Shown: in pieces, positions 46,346 through 55,803 of the stretch
How positions within the stretch are numbered: the stretch's first letter is position 1
How the letters are laid out: every line of letters starts with the position of its first letter
Assembly: GCA_040388625.1 (NCBI GenBank)
Contig: JAZKBK010000003.1
Span: 248,001-312,000, forward strand
DNA from: Gemmatimonadota bacterium
GTDB lineage: Bacteria > Gemmatimonadota > Gemmatimonadetes > Gemmatimonadales > Gemmatimonadaceae
Direction of reading: 5' to 3'
Length of the DNA: 64,000 nt
The notes under the pieces: generated by a model
The model's database searches: none
Told to the model about the DNA's origin: nothing
What the model saw: only the letters and a program-made list of their open reading frames with translations
Program-made: the position numbers and the translations under genes

Positions 46346-49300
46346 TCCGTATCCTCGATACCACGCCGTTCCCGCATTCCGCGGAACGCGTCAAGCCCCG
46401 AATTGGCTTTCGCCCATTCTGCACGTGGTGACTTCTTTACCATACCGTGGTCGTCCTCGTGCGTTCTGCAGATCGTTCGCGCGTCGCAGTATCTGCAATC
46501 GTGCATGTCCGTAGTCGGAACGAACTCTCCGTCGCGAACATGCTCCAGCAACTGCGTCACGACCGGCCGCGCGTCGGCGAGCTCCGCGGCGTCATATGCT
46601 ATGATCTCGTTGTGCCCTCTCGCGGTGGGAAACCGGTACTCGAACCGTGACACGTCGCCGCCGAGCAGAGCCTCCAATGCACCCGCGTAGATCGCCGGCT
46701 GCAACTGCCTGCCGCCGTTGAACGGACCCATCTTCGACACACTCCTGAAGCGATCCGGCTTTCCGGCCTTGTAATCGATCACGCGGAACGAGCCTTCCGT
46801 CAGCGCGTCGATTCGATCGACGCGGCCGCGCATGGGAAGTGAGCTTCCGTCGGTGAGCGTGTAGTGCACACTCTGCCCGTTGTCTCCGAATGCAAATTCC
46901 AGATGCCGCCACGTGGCGCTATCTCCATCCGCACGCGCGTCGTTCTCCATCCGATGGAACGAAGCCGCGGCGCGCCTCAGCTCATCGATCTCCTGCGCCA
47001 GAACCAGCTCGCCGGGCGGCGGTACGTCGATTTGCCATTGTGCGATGATCTCATCAACGATCGCGTCCAGCTCTCTGGATGCCGCAGGCGTTGCGATGGC
47101 CTCCATGCGATCGGCGAAGCGGACGCCGAATTGCTCGAAGATCTGGTGCAGCAGCGCACCTCGCTGCCTCGAATCGAGCCACGCTTCCGGATCGTACTCC
47201 GGATCTTCCGGAGCACGCAGCCACAGTCCGTAACGATAGAACCACGCCAGCGGACACTTTGCGAGCAGCTCGAGCGACGAAGGCGAGATCGGCCTGTCGA
47301 GACGATCTCGCGGATCCAGTTCTCCCGCGGCACGCCTCACCAATCCGTTGAACTGCGTCAGCTCCGCGCGTCTCATCTCGACCGCCGCGCGCATTCCGCT
47401 GTCGAGACCCTTGAAGTACGCTCGCACCAGCGACTCGCCATCCAGCAGCATCGTTCCGTCACTCAGAGCTCCGAACCATACATCTCTCGCATCGAGCGAC
47501 TCGGAGCCGCCGCTTGTATCTGAACGTATCGCGCAGGCTGGCGCTCCCAGTCGCGCCCGCAACTCTGCGTACGACAGATTGCTTTCACAGTCGAGCGCAC
47601 GCCTGAGTTGCAGCAGCTGGGGTGCAGGCCTCGCCTCGCCGGCATCGGCTGATCGCGCGGCGGCGTACGACAGCGTGATGCGTCCACGTGCAGACGCCAG
47701 TGCGCTCGCGATCTGCTCGGCACGATCCTGGCGCCGCTGAGCGCTCGTCGACAGCGCGTCGTGCTGGAGCGCCGCGCGTACCGAGTCGGCGATCAACGGA
47801 TCCTGGCGCGACGGACCGGCGGTCGCATCGGCATCCAATCCTACCAGAAATGTCCGAGCGCGACCCGTCGTTCCAGCGTGTGCCACGTCGGTCAGGTGCA
47901 CCATGCCACCGCTTGCGGTCCACGGCTTCGCTTCGCTCGTCACGAGCGGCCACGCGCGCATGTCGCTCAACGCGTCGCGCAGTGTCGCTAGTGCAGCGCC
48001 GAACGTCGTCTCCGCGTCATCGACCTCGACGAGATCGCGCAAGCGATTGCAGACACGCTCACGCGTCTGAGACTCGGCTGGCCCGTGTACGTACGCGAGA
48101 GAGATCCATCCGAGAGTGGCCGTCGCGAGCTTCGATACCGATGACCTGATTACCGTGTCATCGCCGCGCTCCGGAACGGGAGGTGTCGATGCGAGCAGTT
48201 CCTGCAGCACGGTTCGCAGTGCATCGGCACACGTGGCTTCGAATGCCGCGCGCACGCGGAATTCATCCTCCGACTCGTCGTCGTAACGGCGGAGATGCGA
48301 CTCCGCATCGGGCTCGTTCAGGTGATCCACGGCGTCCGTGTAGCGCCCGCGTCCCCATCCGATGTGGAGTTTGCGAAGCTTGCGCGCAAGCAGCACCGGC
48401 TGCACCTCGACGTTCGCTCCGATCTCACCGGCTTCCAGCGCCTCGCGCAGCACGTCCGCTGGCAGACCGTCGCCAAGCCACGTGAAACAACGTTCCAGTA
48501 TGCGCCCGAAACGAGTACGCGCCAGCGGGATACCGCGCGTCATCGTTCCGCCAACGCCGGTCTGCTGGCACAGCACATCCAGCGACACTCCGTACGTATC
48601 AACATTTGTTGATACGATCTCGACGTCGTCCCAGCGCAGCCCTTCCGCGACCACCCTGCGGAACACCTCGCGTAATTCATCGGCTGGCGACGTGGCCACG
48701 AACATGTCTGCATGTGTGGCATTCACGCCTTCCCTATCGCAATCCAGGCGCTGCGCTCCGAACGACACCAGGCGCTCGAGAAACGCGCCTGGCAGCCCGC
48801 GCTCCACGATCGACGGCGCGAGCAGCAGCCGTCCGCCCAGGCAGTACGGCGCCTGGTCGTCGAAATTCGCGAGCGCTGCTTCGAATACGCCGGCAGGATC
48901 GGCGGTGCGATGTTTCTGAAGCAGCGCCTCGTACTCCGCGAGAACCGCCGCGACCCCTCGGGCGGGTGATCCCGTCGCCGTCACAGCGTGCAACGCATCC
49001 GGTGTGATGCCGCCGACGCGCAATTCCAGCACCGAGTCCAGCAGCGCCTGCCGGAATCCGACGCTCCGGCCGAGCCGCGCGAATTCCCGGCTGACCAGAT
49101 CACGCTCGATCACACCATCCAGCGCCCGATTCACGAGGACACGAATGCTGATGTCGCTGCCGATGCGGATCCCAGCCGCGTGAAGAGGCACGAACGCAAC
49201 CTCGTCGGCGAGCCGTCGCAGGCTCGTCGCCGTCCATCCGATCCAGCCACCGGTCCGTTGTGCGAGTGCGGCGAGCAGCTCCCGCCCGTAATACACGTCC

Positions 49301-49431
49301 GGCCCGATCAGCCGCTTGGGTTCGTACGGATATGCTTCGGTCTCCAGTCGCAGCGATCGCAGCAACGTCGATTCCTGCAACTCTCCTCGTCGTGGCTTCA
49401 TCGCGTTCGTGCTTACCGGAGATTCGTCCAT
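46342..49431 (-). CDS. addB: AddB-like nuclease subunit with iron-sulfur cysteines
   Basis: 1029-residue partner of AddA. The C-terminal PD-(D/E)XK nuclease shows RGRVDRIDAL and FRVIDYKAGKPDRF. The iron-sulfur staple is complete: one Cys in LLAKCPLAWFYRYGLW, then CRYCDARTIC (CX2CX5C) near the C-terminus. The N-terminal part resembles an inactivated helicase; I find no Walker A there, as expected for many AddB proteins. The gene stands first in the addB-addA operon and is divergent from an SRPBCC gene 83 bases away. A 22-base inverted repeat lies inside the coding sequence at 48595-48616. Confidence 0.87.
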   Translation of the reverse strand: MDESPVSTNAMKPRRGELQESTLLRSLRLETEAYPYEPKRLIGPDVYYGRELLAALAQRTGGWIGWTATSLRRLADEVAFVPLHAAGIRIGSDISIRVLVNRALDGVIERDLVSREFARLGRSVGFRQALLDSVLELRVGGITPDALHAVTATGSPARGVAAVLAEYEALLQKHRTADPAGVFEAALANFDDQAPYCLGGRLLLAPSIVERGLPGAFLERLVSFGAQRLDCDREGVNATHADMFVATSPADELREVFRRVVAEGLRWDDVEIVSTNVDTYGVSLDVLCQQTGVGGTMTRGIPLARTRFGRILERCFTWLGDGLPADVLREALEAGEIGANVEVQPVLLARKLRKLHIGWGRGRYTDAVDHLNEPDAESHLRRYDDESEDEFRVRAAFEATCADALRTVLQELLASTPPVPERGDDTVIRSSVSKLATATLGWISLAYVHGPAESQTRERVCNRLRDLVEVDDAETTFGAALATLRDALSDMRAWPLVTSEAKPWTASGGMVHLTDVAHAGTTGRARTFLVGLDADATAGPSRQDPLIADSVRAALQHDALSTSAQRRQDRAEQIASALASARGRITLSYAAARSADAGEARPAPQLLQLRRALDCESNLSYAELRARLGAPACAIRSDTSGGSESLDARDVWFGALSDGTMLLDGESLVRAYFKGLDSGMRAAVEMRRAELTQFNGLVRRAAGELDPRDRLDRPISPSSLELLAKCPLAWFYRYGLWLRAPEDPEYDPEAWLDSRQRGALLHQIFEQFGVRFADRMEAIATPAASRELDAIVDEIIAQWQIDVPPPGELVLAQEIDELRRAAASFHRMENDARADGDSATWRHLEFAFGDNGQSVHYTLTDGSSLPMRGRVDRIDALTEGSFRVIDYKAGKPDRFRSVSKMGPFNGGRQLQPAIYAGALEALLGGDVSRFEYRFPTARGHNEIIAYDAAELADARPVVTQLLEHVRDGEFVPTTDMHDCRYCDARTICRTHEDDHGMVKKSPRAEWAKANSGLDAFRGMRERRGIEDTE

Positions 49432-49514
49432 GCCGCCAATGTACTGCGAAACTGTCGCTCCGGTTACGTCTCGACCGGTCTGATGAATCCGCCAACCCCG
49501 TGCTAGCTTCCGTT

Positions 49515-49994
49515 ATGGCGCACGGACAGCACGTTCTATCGACCCGGACATTCGTCTCCAGACCGCGCAGCGAGGTATTCGCGTTCTTCTCCAACGCCGA
49601 AAACCTCGAACAGATCACCCCACCGCAACTCCGGTTCGCGATGATCACTCCCACGCCGATACGGATGCGCGCCGGCGCGATCATCGAGTATCACCTGCGG
49701 CTGTTCGCAGTTCCCATCTACTGGAAAACGCGAATCGTGGAGTGGACCCCTGACAGCAGTTTCATCGATGAACAGCTCGCGGGCCCGTACGCCGAGTGGA
49801 TCCACACCCACTCGTTTCGTGAGGTGGACGGAGGCACGGAGATGACGGACGTTGTCCGCTATCGCCTACCGCTCTACCCGTTCGGTGAACTCGCGCACCC
49901 GCTCGTCGCGATGCAACTGAATCAAATCTTCGCGTTCCGCGCACATGCCATCGCGAAACTCCTCGGCGCACCCGGCGTACCGGCCATCCGCTAG
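49515..49994 (+). CDS. SRPBCC-fold protein
   Basis: 159-residue START/SRPBCC-like protein of the group sometimes labelled cell-division-inhibitor-like (COG4276). The N-terminal pattern STRTFVSRPRSEVFAFFSNAENLEQITPP is typical, and later IVEWTPDSSFIDEQLAGPYAEWIHTH and LPLYPFGELAHPLV match the group. The start is ATG 49515; a longer open frame upstream overlaps addB. Its role is unknown; the fold binds small hydrophobic ligands. A UV-dimer glycosylase gene follows after two bases. Confidence 0.85.
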   Translation: MAHGQHVLSTRTFVSRPRSEVFAFFSNAENLEQITPPQLRFAMITPTPIRMRAGAIIEYHLRLFAVPIYWKTRIVEWTPDSSFIDEQLAGPYAEWIHTHSFREVDGGTEMTDVVRYRLPLYPFGELAHPLVAMQLNQIFAFRAHAIAKLLGAPGVPAIR

Positions 49995-49996
49995 TC

Positions 49997-50440
49997 ATGC
50001 GAATCTGGTCTCTTCATCCGAAATATCTCGATCAGAAGGGACTTGTTGCGCTGTGGCGCGAGGGACTGCTTGCGCAGGCTGTGATCAATGGAAGAACGCG
50101 AGGCTACACCAGGCATCCCCAGCTGAGCCGTTTCCTCGAATCGGAGAATCCGGGCGCGCAGATCGCTGCATATCTGCGCGCCGTGCACGCCGAAGCCACA
50201 CACAGGAACTACAACTTCGACTCATGCAAGCTCGGCGCGCCCGAGGGAGCCAAACAGTTGCTGGTGACGCGCGGTCAGCTGGACTACGAGTGGTTGCACC
50301 TGTGCCGCAAGCTCGCGACACGCGCTCCCGCCTGGCGCCAGGAGCTCGGCAACGTGCAGAACCCGCGCCCGCATCCCATGTTCGATGTGATCGACGGAGG
50401 GATAGCCGCGTGGGAAGTCGTGACGACCACGACGCGCTGA
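49997..50440 (+). CDS. Pyrimidine-dimer DNA glycosylase (endonuclease V-like)
   Basis: 147-residue protein of the Pyr_excise family, expected to remove one base of a UV-induced pyrimidine dimer. The N-terminus MRIWSLHPKYLDQKGLVALW and the stretch GYTRHPQLSRF are characteristic of the bacterial branch. T4 endonuclease V uses Thr2 as nucleophile; here residue 2 is Arg, as in this branch, so the catalytic details may differ. It begins two bases after the SRPBCC stop, and both lie divergent from addB-addA, making this a DNA-repair neighbourhood. Confidence 0.83.
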   Translation: MRIWSLHPKYLDQKGLVALWREGLLAQAVINGRTRGYTRHPQLSRFLESENPGAQIAAYLRAVHAEATHRNYNFDSCKLGAPEGAKQLLVTRGQLDYEWLHLCRKLATRAPAWRQELGNVQNPRPHPMFDVIDGGIAAWEVVTTTTR

Positions 50441-50491
50441 ATCCGGCCGCGCGTGAATGCGCGCCCCACCGGCGCTACTCACACTCGATTC

Positions 50492-52231
50492 TCATTGCTT
50501 CCATCCCGCCCCTCTCACCGCCCTTCCCGGCTTCGCGTTCGTCACTGCGCCATTGCTCACGACGGCGGTCCCGTTCACGAATACATCCTGTATCCCCGCA
50601 GACAACTGGTGCGGCCTGTCGTACGTCGCACGGTCGATTACCGTCTTCGGATCGAGCACCACGACATCCGCGAAGAAGCCAGCGCGAAGCTGTCCGCGCT
50701 CGCGCAGTCCAAGCCTGTCAGCCGGCAACGACGTCATCTTCCGAACCGCATCCTCCAGCGTGAGCAGCTTCTGCTCGCGAACGTATCGCCCGAGTATGCG
50801 CGGAAAGCTTCCGTACGCACGCGGATGCGTGAGCCCCTTGAGCGAGTCCGCAGGATTCCATGCTTCGGCATCGGTACCGAACATCATCCACGGCTTCTGC
50901 ATCTCCATCGCAACGTTGGATTCGTTCATCGAGAAGGTCACGCGACCTGGCGTATCTCCCGCGAGCGTTATCTCGACCACTGCGTGCTGCCAGGTCGTGC
51001 CCATCGACTTCGCGATCTCCGACAGTCGCTTGCCCTCGTACTTCTTGAATTGCGGCTTCGTGAAGCCGACCACCATTATCTGAGCCGGCGCGATCCCTTG
51101 GCAATCGGCGGTGACGCCGAGCGACGCGTCGGCCATCTCGCGCTCGATGCGCGCACTCTTCGTCGAATCACGCAGATTCTCCAGCAGCTTTCCATTTGCT
51201 GATACATACGGCGGAATGCAGGAAGCCAATCCGTTGGACGATGCAGGATACGGATACATCGTCGCTGTCACGTCCTGTCCCGCCGCGCGCGCCGAATCGA
51301 TCTTCGCGAGCAGCGCCGGCTCCTTGAACCAGTTCCGGGGCCCTGCCGCCTTCAGATGATAGAGAATCACTGGTACTCCACCCTCACGCCCGATCCGCAT
51401 CGCTTCATCGGTCGCTTCAAGAAGCGAGTCATCCTCCGAGCGCATGTGCGTGATGTAGGTCCCATGAAACGGCGACATTGCGCGCGCGATCTCTATCAGC
51501 TCAGGCGTGCCCGCGTATGAGCCCGGCGGATAGATCAGCGCGCTCGCAACCCCGAACGCGCCGTCGCGCATCGCGTCGCGAACGACTCTGCGCATCGTAT
51601 CGAGTTGAGCCGCGGACGGCGCTCCAGGCGCCGCTCCCATCGCGTACGTGCGCACGGTCGCCGCACCGAGATAAGAACCTACGTTCACCGCAACGCCGTG
51701 ATGCTCCATCGCATCCAGCCACGCGCTGAACCCGTGCTCGCCGGTGAATCCGTGCATCGCGCGTATCATCGCGGTATCCGATGGCGACGCCGCTGCGGAA
51801 TCCAACGCCAGTATCTTTTCGTTCGCCGGCGCCGGCGTGCTGCCTTCCCCGAGTATTTCGGATGTGACGCCCTGCGTGATCTTGCTGATCGCACGTCCGT
51901 CCCCGTTCACGAATGCGTCGGCAGACTGGCCCTGCATGTCGATGAAGCCGGGCGTGACCACGAGACCCTTCGCGTCGATGCGACGCGTCGCCTTCGCGGA
52001 GTCGAGCGCGTGTGGCGGCGCCACGGCGGCGATCCGGTCACCGCGAATTGCTACATCGGCGTAATACCACGGATTACCGGTCCCATCCACTACTCGGCCG
52101 TTTGCTATTATGACGTCGAACGGGCCCGAGAGATCGGTCGGTGTAGAAGTGCTGCCCGTACCAGCCCGGGTACAACCGCCAAGGAGAAGGATCGTCGCCA
52201 GCCACCCGGCGCCACACCGAATTTTGTGCAT
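50492..52231 (-). CDS. Exported D-aminoacylase-type amidohydrolase lipoprotein
   Basis: 579-residue amidohydrolase resembling N-acyl-D-amino-acid deacylases. From ATG 52231 it has a lipoprotein signal (WLATILLLGGC), placing it in the envelope. Family features include FDVIIANGRVVDGTGNPWYYADVAIRGDRIAAV, TPGFIDM, THMRSEDDSLLEA and the closing GLRERGQLRAGFFADVVVLDP. The usual metal-binding HxH after GFID is missing: the sequence reads GFIDMQGQSAD. FGTDAEAW keeps the late Asp. It may work with one metal bound at the other site, or be specialised. The frame extends 21 residues upstream without a better signal. Confidence 0.84.
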   Translation of the reverse strand: MHKIRCGAGWLATILLLGGCTRAGTGSTSTPTDLSGPFDVIIANGRVVDGTGNPWYYADVAIRGDRIAAVAPPHALDSAKATRRIDAKGLVVTPGFIDMQGQSADAFVNGDGRAISKITQGVTSEILGEGSTPAPANEKILALDSAAASPSDTAMIRAMHGFTGEHGFSAWLDAMEHHGVAVNVGSYLGAATVRTYAMGAAPGAPSAAQLDTMRRVVRDAMRDGAFGVASALIYPPGSYAGTPELIEIARAMSPFHGTYITHMRSEDDSLLEATDEAMRIGREGGVPVILYHLKAAGPRNWFKEPALLAKIDSARAAGQDVTATMYPYPASSNGLASCIPPYVSANGKLLENLRDSTKSARIEREMADASLGVTADCQGIAPAQIMVVGFTKPQFKKYEGKRLSEIAKSMGTTWQHAVVEITLAGDTPGRVTFSMNESNVAMEMQKPWMMFGTDAEAWNPADSLKGLTHPRAYGSFPRILGRYVREQKLLTLEDAVRKMTSLPADRLGLRERGQLRAGFFADVVVLDPKTVIDRATYDRPHQLSAGIQDVFVNGTAVVSNGAVTNAKPGRAVRGAGWKQ

Positions 52232-52291
52232 TTCACACCCCGAAGAATGACGCGCAAAACATAGACGTCGCTTCGTGCACTCTGCAAGATG

Positions 52292-52329
52292 CAAACGGCG
52301 GCGAGATCGATGTTTCGGTCTCGCCGCCG
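52292..52329 (-). terminator. Probable terminator after the M14 peptidase gene
   Basis: A perfect 11-base stem (CGGCGGCGAGA at 52296-52306 with its complement at 52319-52329) and a 12-base loop. On the minus strand it is followed by TTTGCATCTT, a weak T tract. It lies 38 bases past the M14 stop and before the amidohydrolase gene. Confidence 0.6.
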
Positions 52330-52366
52330 GATGTCGCCCTAAAAACCCAGTTTCAGTTTGTGAGAC

Positions 52367-55183
52367 CTACTTCGCCCCGCCTCCGTAGATCCCGTTGAAG
52401 AGAAAGCGGAACGTCCCGTGCGGCTGCGCACGGAAGGTGATCTCCGGACCGAACATGAAGAGCTGTCCCTGTCCAACCTTCGCTTCCGCAATCGCGACTG
52501 CTCCATCGAGATAATTCTGGCCCCATGCCCAACCGCTGCGAAGCGGGTGATCCGAATCGAACCACGCCACCGGATGAACGCCCTTGAGAGCGGCATCGGG
52601 GGCCAGACGGAACGCGGGACTGTTGTCGAAAAAGACATCCATGCGCGATGGAGCACCCGCGGCAATGCCAAGGTTGTTGTTCACCGCCACGCTCAGAACC
52701 GAGCCCGGCACGTAGAACTTGTCGCCCGGCAGCGGACGCGTCTTCCCGTTCGGCGATTGCTCGACGAGCGCGTTGCCCACCGGGAGGCCAATCATCGACG
52801 CCAGAGACGTCGATCCGCCGATCGTGAGCACGTTACCGCCCTGCTCCATGAACTTCTTGAGCATCGGCGCGCTCTTCTCGGCAGAGAGTCGCCCAGTCAT
52901 GTGTTGATACTCCTGCGGAACGTCGCTTTCGCGCGACGCGCCACCGAATCCGCGGGCAGCTGCATCACTGAGTGCGCCGGATGGAAGAATGACCGCGTCG
53001 AACTTCCCATCGAGCTTGCCACCGTCGATGTCCTGCGGATACACCAGCGTGTACGGGAACTCGAACTGCTCCAGCATCCAGCGAATCTGACCCGACGGCA
53101 TCGATCCACCGTACGTATCCCACAGCGCAAGCCGCTCCTGCTTGAGCTTGGTGTCGTTTGGCGTCGCGCGCGTGCTCGTTCCCTGGAAGCTCACTCCGAG
53201 TTCCTTCGCGGCTTTCGTGATCACAGGCATCGCCGCCGATCCCGCAGAGACGTAGAACGTTCCGGCCGGATACGTCTTCCCGTGAGCACTCACTGGCTCC
53301 TTGAGCCAGTACACGTCAGCGTGATTCCTGAGCAGACGATTCACTACGGTGAATGCGTCATTCTCTGCGTGCGAGAACAGGAATCCCGCTGCTCCACCTG
53401 CATCCGCCACAGTGCCAGTCGGTGGACTTGCAAGTCCGTTCACCGTCTCGAACGGTCCATTGAACGCATCCAGGATACGATCGAAGTGCACGCCCATCAT
53501 GTACGCGAGCGTGTAGCCGGTGTTGTCGTATGGCCGCGTCGGCGGACCGCCAGGATACGGAAAGTCGTTCGGATAATCCTGCGGCTCGAACATGTCCATC
53601 ACGTACGGACGGAATGCCTGCGCCGTCTTCACGACGAACGATCCAGCGGGATACTGCTTGCCATTCACGGTGAACGCCGCCGTCGCCCGCTGAACCGTAA
53701 TGCCATTGTGCCGCAGCGTGTTGACGAACTTCACAGCCGTGAGAAAGTCGGGCTGATCAGTACTGATTATGTAGCCGCGTGGATCACGCTTTGCCGGATC
53801 GTGCAGCACACTGGCGTAATACTTGTCATCCACGCCGCGCGAACGCCCGGCCGCCGCCCGCGCGCCGTGTGCTCCGCTCTGATCTGCCGCAACGGCGGAA
53901 TCCACTGCGGCGATCCGGTCACCAGAAATGGTCCAGGTGTCGCGATTCCCCTTGTCGATCGAGTTGCGTCCCATCGCGTACAGGTCGTACAGAAACTCAT
54001 CCTTCTGCCGCGACGCGAGGTCCAGCACCGCATAGTTCGCAGTGACTTCGTAGTCGATCGACTGCTTGAAGTGCCATTCCTGTGGCGCAATCGGATACGG
54101 CACGTCGCCACGCGGAAGTTGCATCTCCGGTACGAACGGAATCTTCTCCGGCGTCGGATTGCCGATCGCTTCGGTGAGCAAACCGATCATGTTGTGGAAG
54201 TACGGCGTCGTACGCAGCCCGCCGTTCCACCACGTCGAATAGTTCGCCGCGGAGCGCGTTACGACTCCTGGCTTGTGCTCTCGATTGAACCTGTCGTGCA
54301 TCGCCGCGCCGATGAGGTCCAGGTCGGTCGCGATCATCGGATCGTAGTTGTAGTTGAACGGATCTCTGAACGGTGGCGAGAACATCACGGCGCCAGCAGG
54401 GCCGGTCTGGTGATGGTTGTAAACGATCTGCGGAAACCACTCCCAGTACAGCACGTGATTGATGTTCTTCGTCTCGGCCTGATTCGACATGTAGAAGTCA
54501 CGATTGTTGTCGTGTCCCGTGTACTTCTGCCATAGACGCGGTACATCCTCGTTGCGCTTCAGCGTGTCGGCATCCTTCATGTACCAGTTCGACACCAGCT
54601 GCATGCCGTCGGGATTGGCGTGCACCGCGAGAATTATGCAGTCGTTGAGGATGCGCTTCGTCTCCGGATCGTTGCGACTCAACAGGTCGTACACCGTCTG
54701 CATCAGCTGGTGCGCACCGAGCACCTCGCTCGCGTGCAATCCGCCGTCGATCCAGACTACAGCCTTCCCTTCCTCCGCCAGCGCGCGTGCCTGCGCGTCC
54801 GTCAGCCCCTCTGCGTGCGCGAGCCGCGCGGAGATTTCCTTGTAGCGATCCAGATGCTTCATGTTCTCCGGCGACGATATGATCGCCATGAGCTGAGTGC
54901 GTCCCTCTTCCGTCTTCCCGATATCAACCAGCTTCATCCGATCGGATTCGCCAGCCAGCTTGTGCCAGTACGCCGAGAACTGATCGTAATTCGCGAGCCA
55001 GTAATCGTCACCGATGTTATGGCCAAACTGCTGTTTTGGCGTCGTGATCGATGCATTTATCGACGTGTCCGCGGATTGTTGCGCTCGCGCGAGCGACGGA
55101 ATCACGACTGTACCGGCCGGCGCCAGTACGATTGCGGCGCCCAGCAATGCTCGGCGCAGGGACTGCCTGGATATCTTCATCAT
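52367..55183 (-). CDS. Exported M14 zinc carboxypeptidase with C-terminal amidotransferase-like domain
   Basis: 938-residue secreted peptidase. From ATG 55183 (second ATG 55180) there is a signal peptide ending SLARAQ. The zinc motif HxxE is His150-Ala-Ser-Glu153 in DGGLHASEVLGAH; HANPDG follows, NHHQTGP may give the third ligand, and LLTEAIG the catalytic Glu. The last 250 residues look like a class I glutamine-amidotransferase-like fold (QIRWMLEQFEFPYTLV, FDAVILPSGALS, FMEQGGNVLTIGGS), probably non-catalytic. Release of C-terminal residues from peptides is expected. Upstream in-frame ATGs would put over 50 residues before the signal peptide. Confidence 0.88.
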   Translation of the reverse strand: MMKISRQSLRRALLGAAIVLAPAGTVVIPSLARAQQSADTSINASITTPKQQFGHNIGDDYWLANYDQFSAYWHKLAGESDRMKLVDIGKTEEGRTQLMAIISSPENMKHLDRYKEISARLAHAEGLTDAQARALAEEGKAVVWIDGGLHASEVLGAHQLMQTVYDLLSRNDPETKRILNDCIILAVHANPDGMQLVSNWYMKDADTLKRNEDVPRLWQKYTGHDNNRDFYMSNQAETKNINHVLYWEWFPQIVYNHHQTGPAGAVMFSPPFRDPFNYNYDPMIATDLDLIGAAMHDRFNREHKPGVVTRSAANYSTWWNGGLRTTPYFHNMIGLLTEAIGNPTPEKIPFVPEMQLPRGDVPYPIAPQEWHFKQSIDYEVTANYAVLDLASRQKDEFLYDLYAMGRNSIDKGNRDTWTISGDRIAAVDSAVAADQSGAHGARAAAGRSRGVDDKYYASVLHDPAKRDPRGYIISTDQPDFLTAVKFVNTLRHNGITVQRATAAFTVNGKQYPAGSFVVKTAQAFRPYVMDMFEPQDYPNDFPYPGGPPTRPYDNTGYTLAYMMGVHFDRILDAFNGPFETVNGLASPPTGTVADAGGAAGFLFSHAENDAFTVVNRLLRNHADVYWLKEPVSAHGKTYPAGTFYVSAGSAAMPVITKAAKELGVSFQGTSTRATPNDTKLKQERLALWDTYGGSMPSGQIRWMLEQFEFPYTLVYPQDIDGGKLDGKFDAVILPSGALSDAAARGFGGASRESDVPQEYQHMTGRLSAEKSAPMLKKFMEQGGNVLTIGGSTSLASMIGLPVGNALVEQSPNGKTRPLPGDKFYVPGSVLSVAVNNNLGIAAGAPSRMDVFFDNSPAFRLAPDAALKGVHPVAWFDSDHPLRSGWAWGQNYLDGAVAIAEAKVGQGQLFMFGPEITFRAQPHGTFRFLFNGIYGGGAK

Positions 55184-55295
55184 CAGGTAGGCGGGATGGG
55201 AAGGTGACGAGAGCGCGCGAGGCGCCCTGCCGAAAATACGCGGTGGAGGGGCCGAGTGATGAAATTCAGTATCCGCGAATTCAACAGGAGCTGTC

Positions 55296-55703
55296 ATGCG
55301 AGCCGATCGAGCAACCGGGAAGTTCGACGTAAAACTTGCCCCACTCACGAGTTACAACGCCGATGACACGTCCATGGGGCGAATGTCCATCGACAAGCAA
55401 TTTCACGGAGATCTCGAGGCGACCAGCAAGGGAGAGATGCTCAGTTCCATGGACCGTGTTGTTGGCTCCGGCGCATACGTTGCCATCGAACGCGTGACGG
55501 GCACTCTCGCGGGCCGCCAGGGCGCCTTTGCGCTCTACCACATCGGCACGATGGACCGCGGTAAACCGCAACTATCGATCAGGGTAGTACCCGACTCAGG
55601 CGCCGGTCAGCTGACCGGCCTCACCGGCACAATGACGATCGACATCGATGCCGGGAATCACTCCTACGGCTTCGACTATTCGCTTCCCGAACTGGACGAA
55701 TAA
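55296..55703 (+). CDS. DUF3224-family protein
   Basis: 135-residue beta-barrel-like protein. The pattern GKFDVKLAPL, ATSKGEMLSS, GAYVAIERVTGTLAGRQGAF and LTGLTGTMTIDI ... HSYGFDYSLP is that of DUF3224 (allene-oxide-cyclase-like barrel); function unknown. GGAG lies five bases before ATG 55296, a good ribosome-binding site. It is divergent from the M14 gene and convergent with the M15-like gene. It has no signal peptide. Confidence 0.88.
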   Translation: MRADRATGKFDVKLAPLTSYNADDTSMGRMSIDKQFHGDLEATSKGEMLSSMDRVVGSGAYVAIERVTGTLAGRQGAFALYHIGTMDRGKPQLSIRVVPDSGAGQLTGLTGTMTIDIDAGNHSYGFDYSLPELDE

Positions 55704-55803
55704 TTGCCGGGAGCGTTCCATGTCGCATCAGGGAATTCCGCGCGACGTTTGGTCTCAGGTTCCGAAATCGGCCGCGACTTCGGGTGTAGCTGACAACTTC
55801 GCG

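Noticed and set aside
52418-54535. A 705-residue plus-strand frame opposite the M14 peptidase
   Set aside because: The zinc-peptidase motifs lie on the minus strand; the antisense translation is Arg/His/Val-rich and matches nothing.
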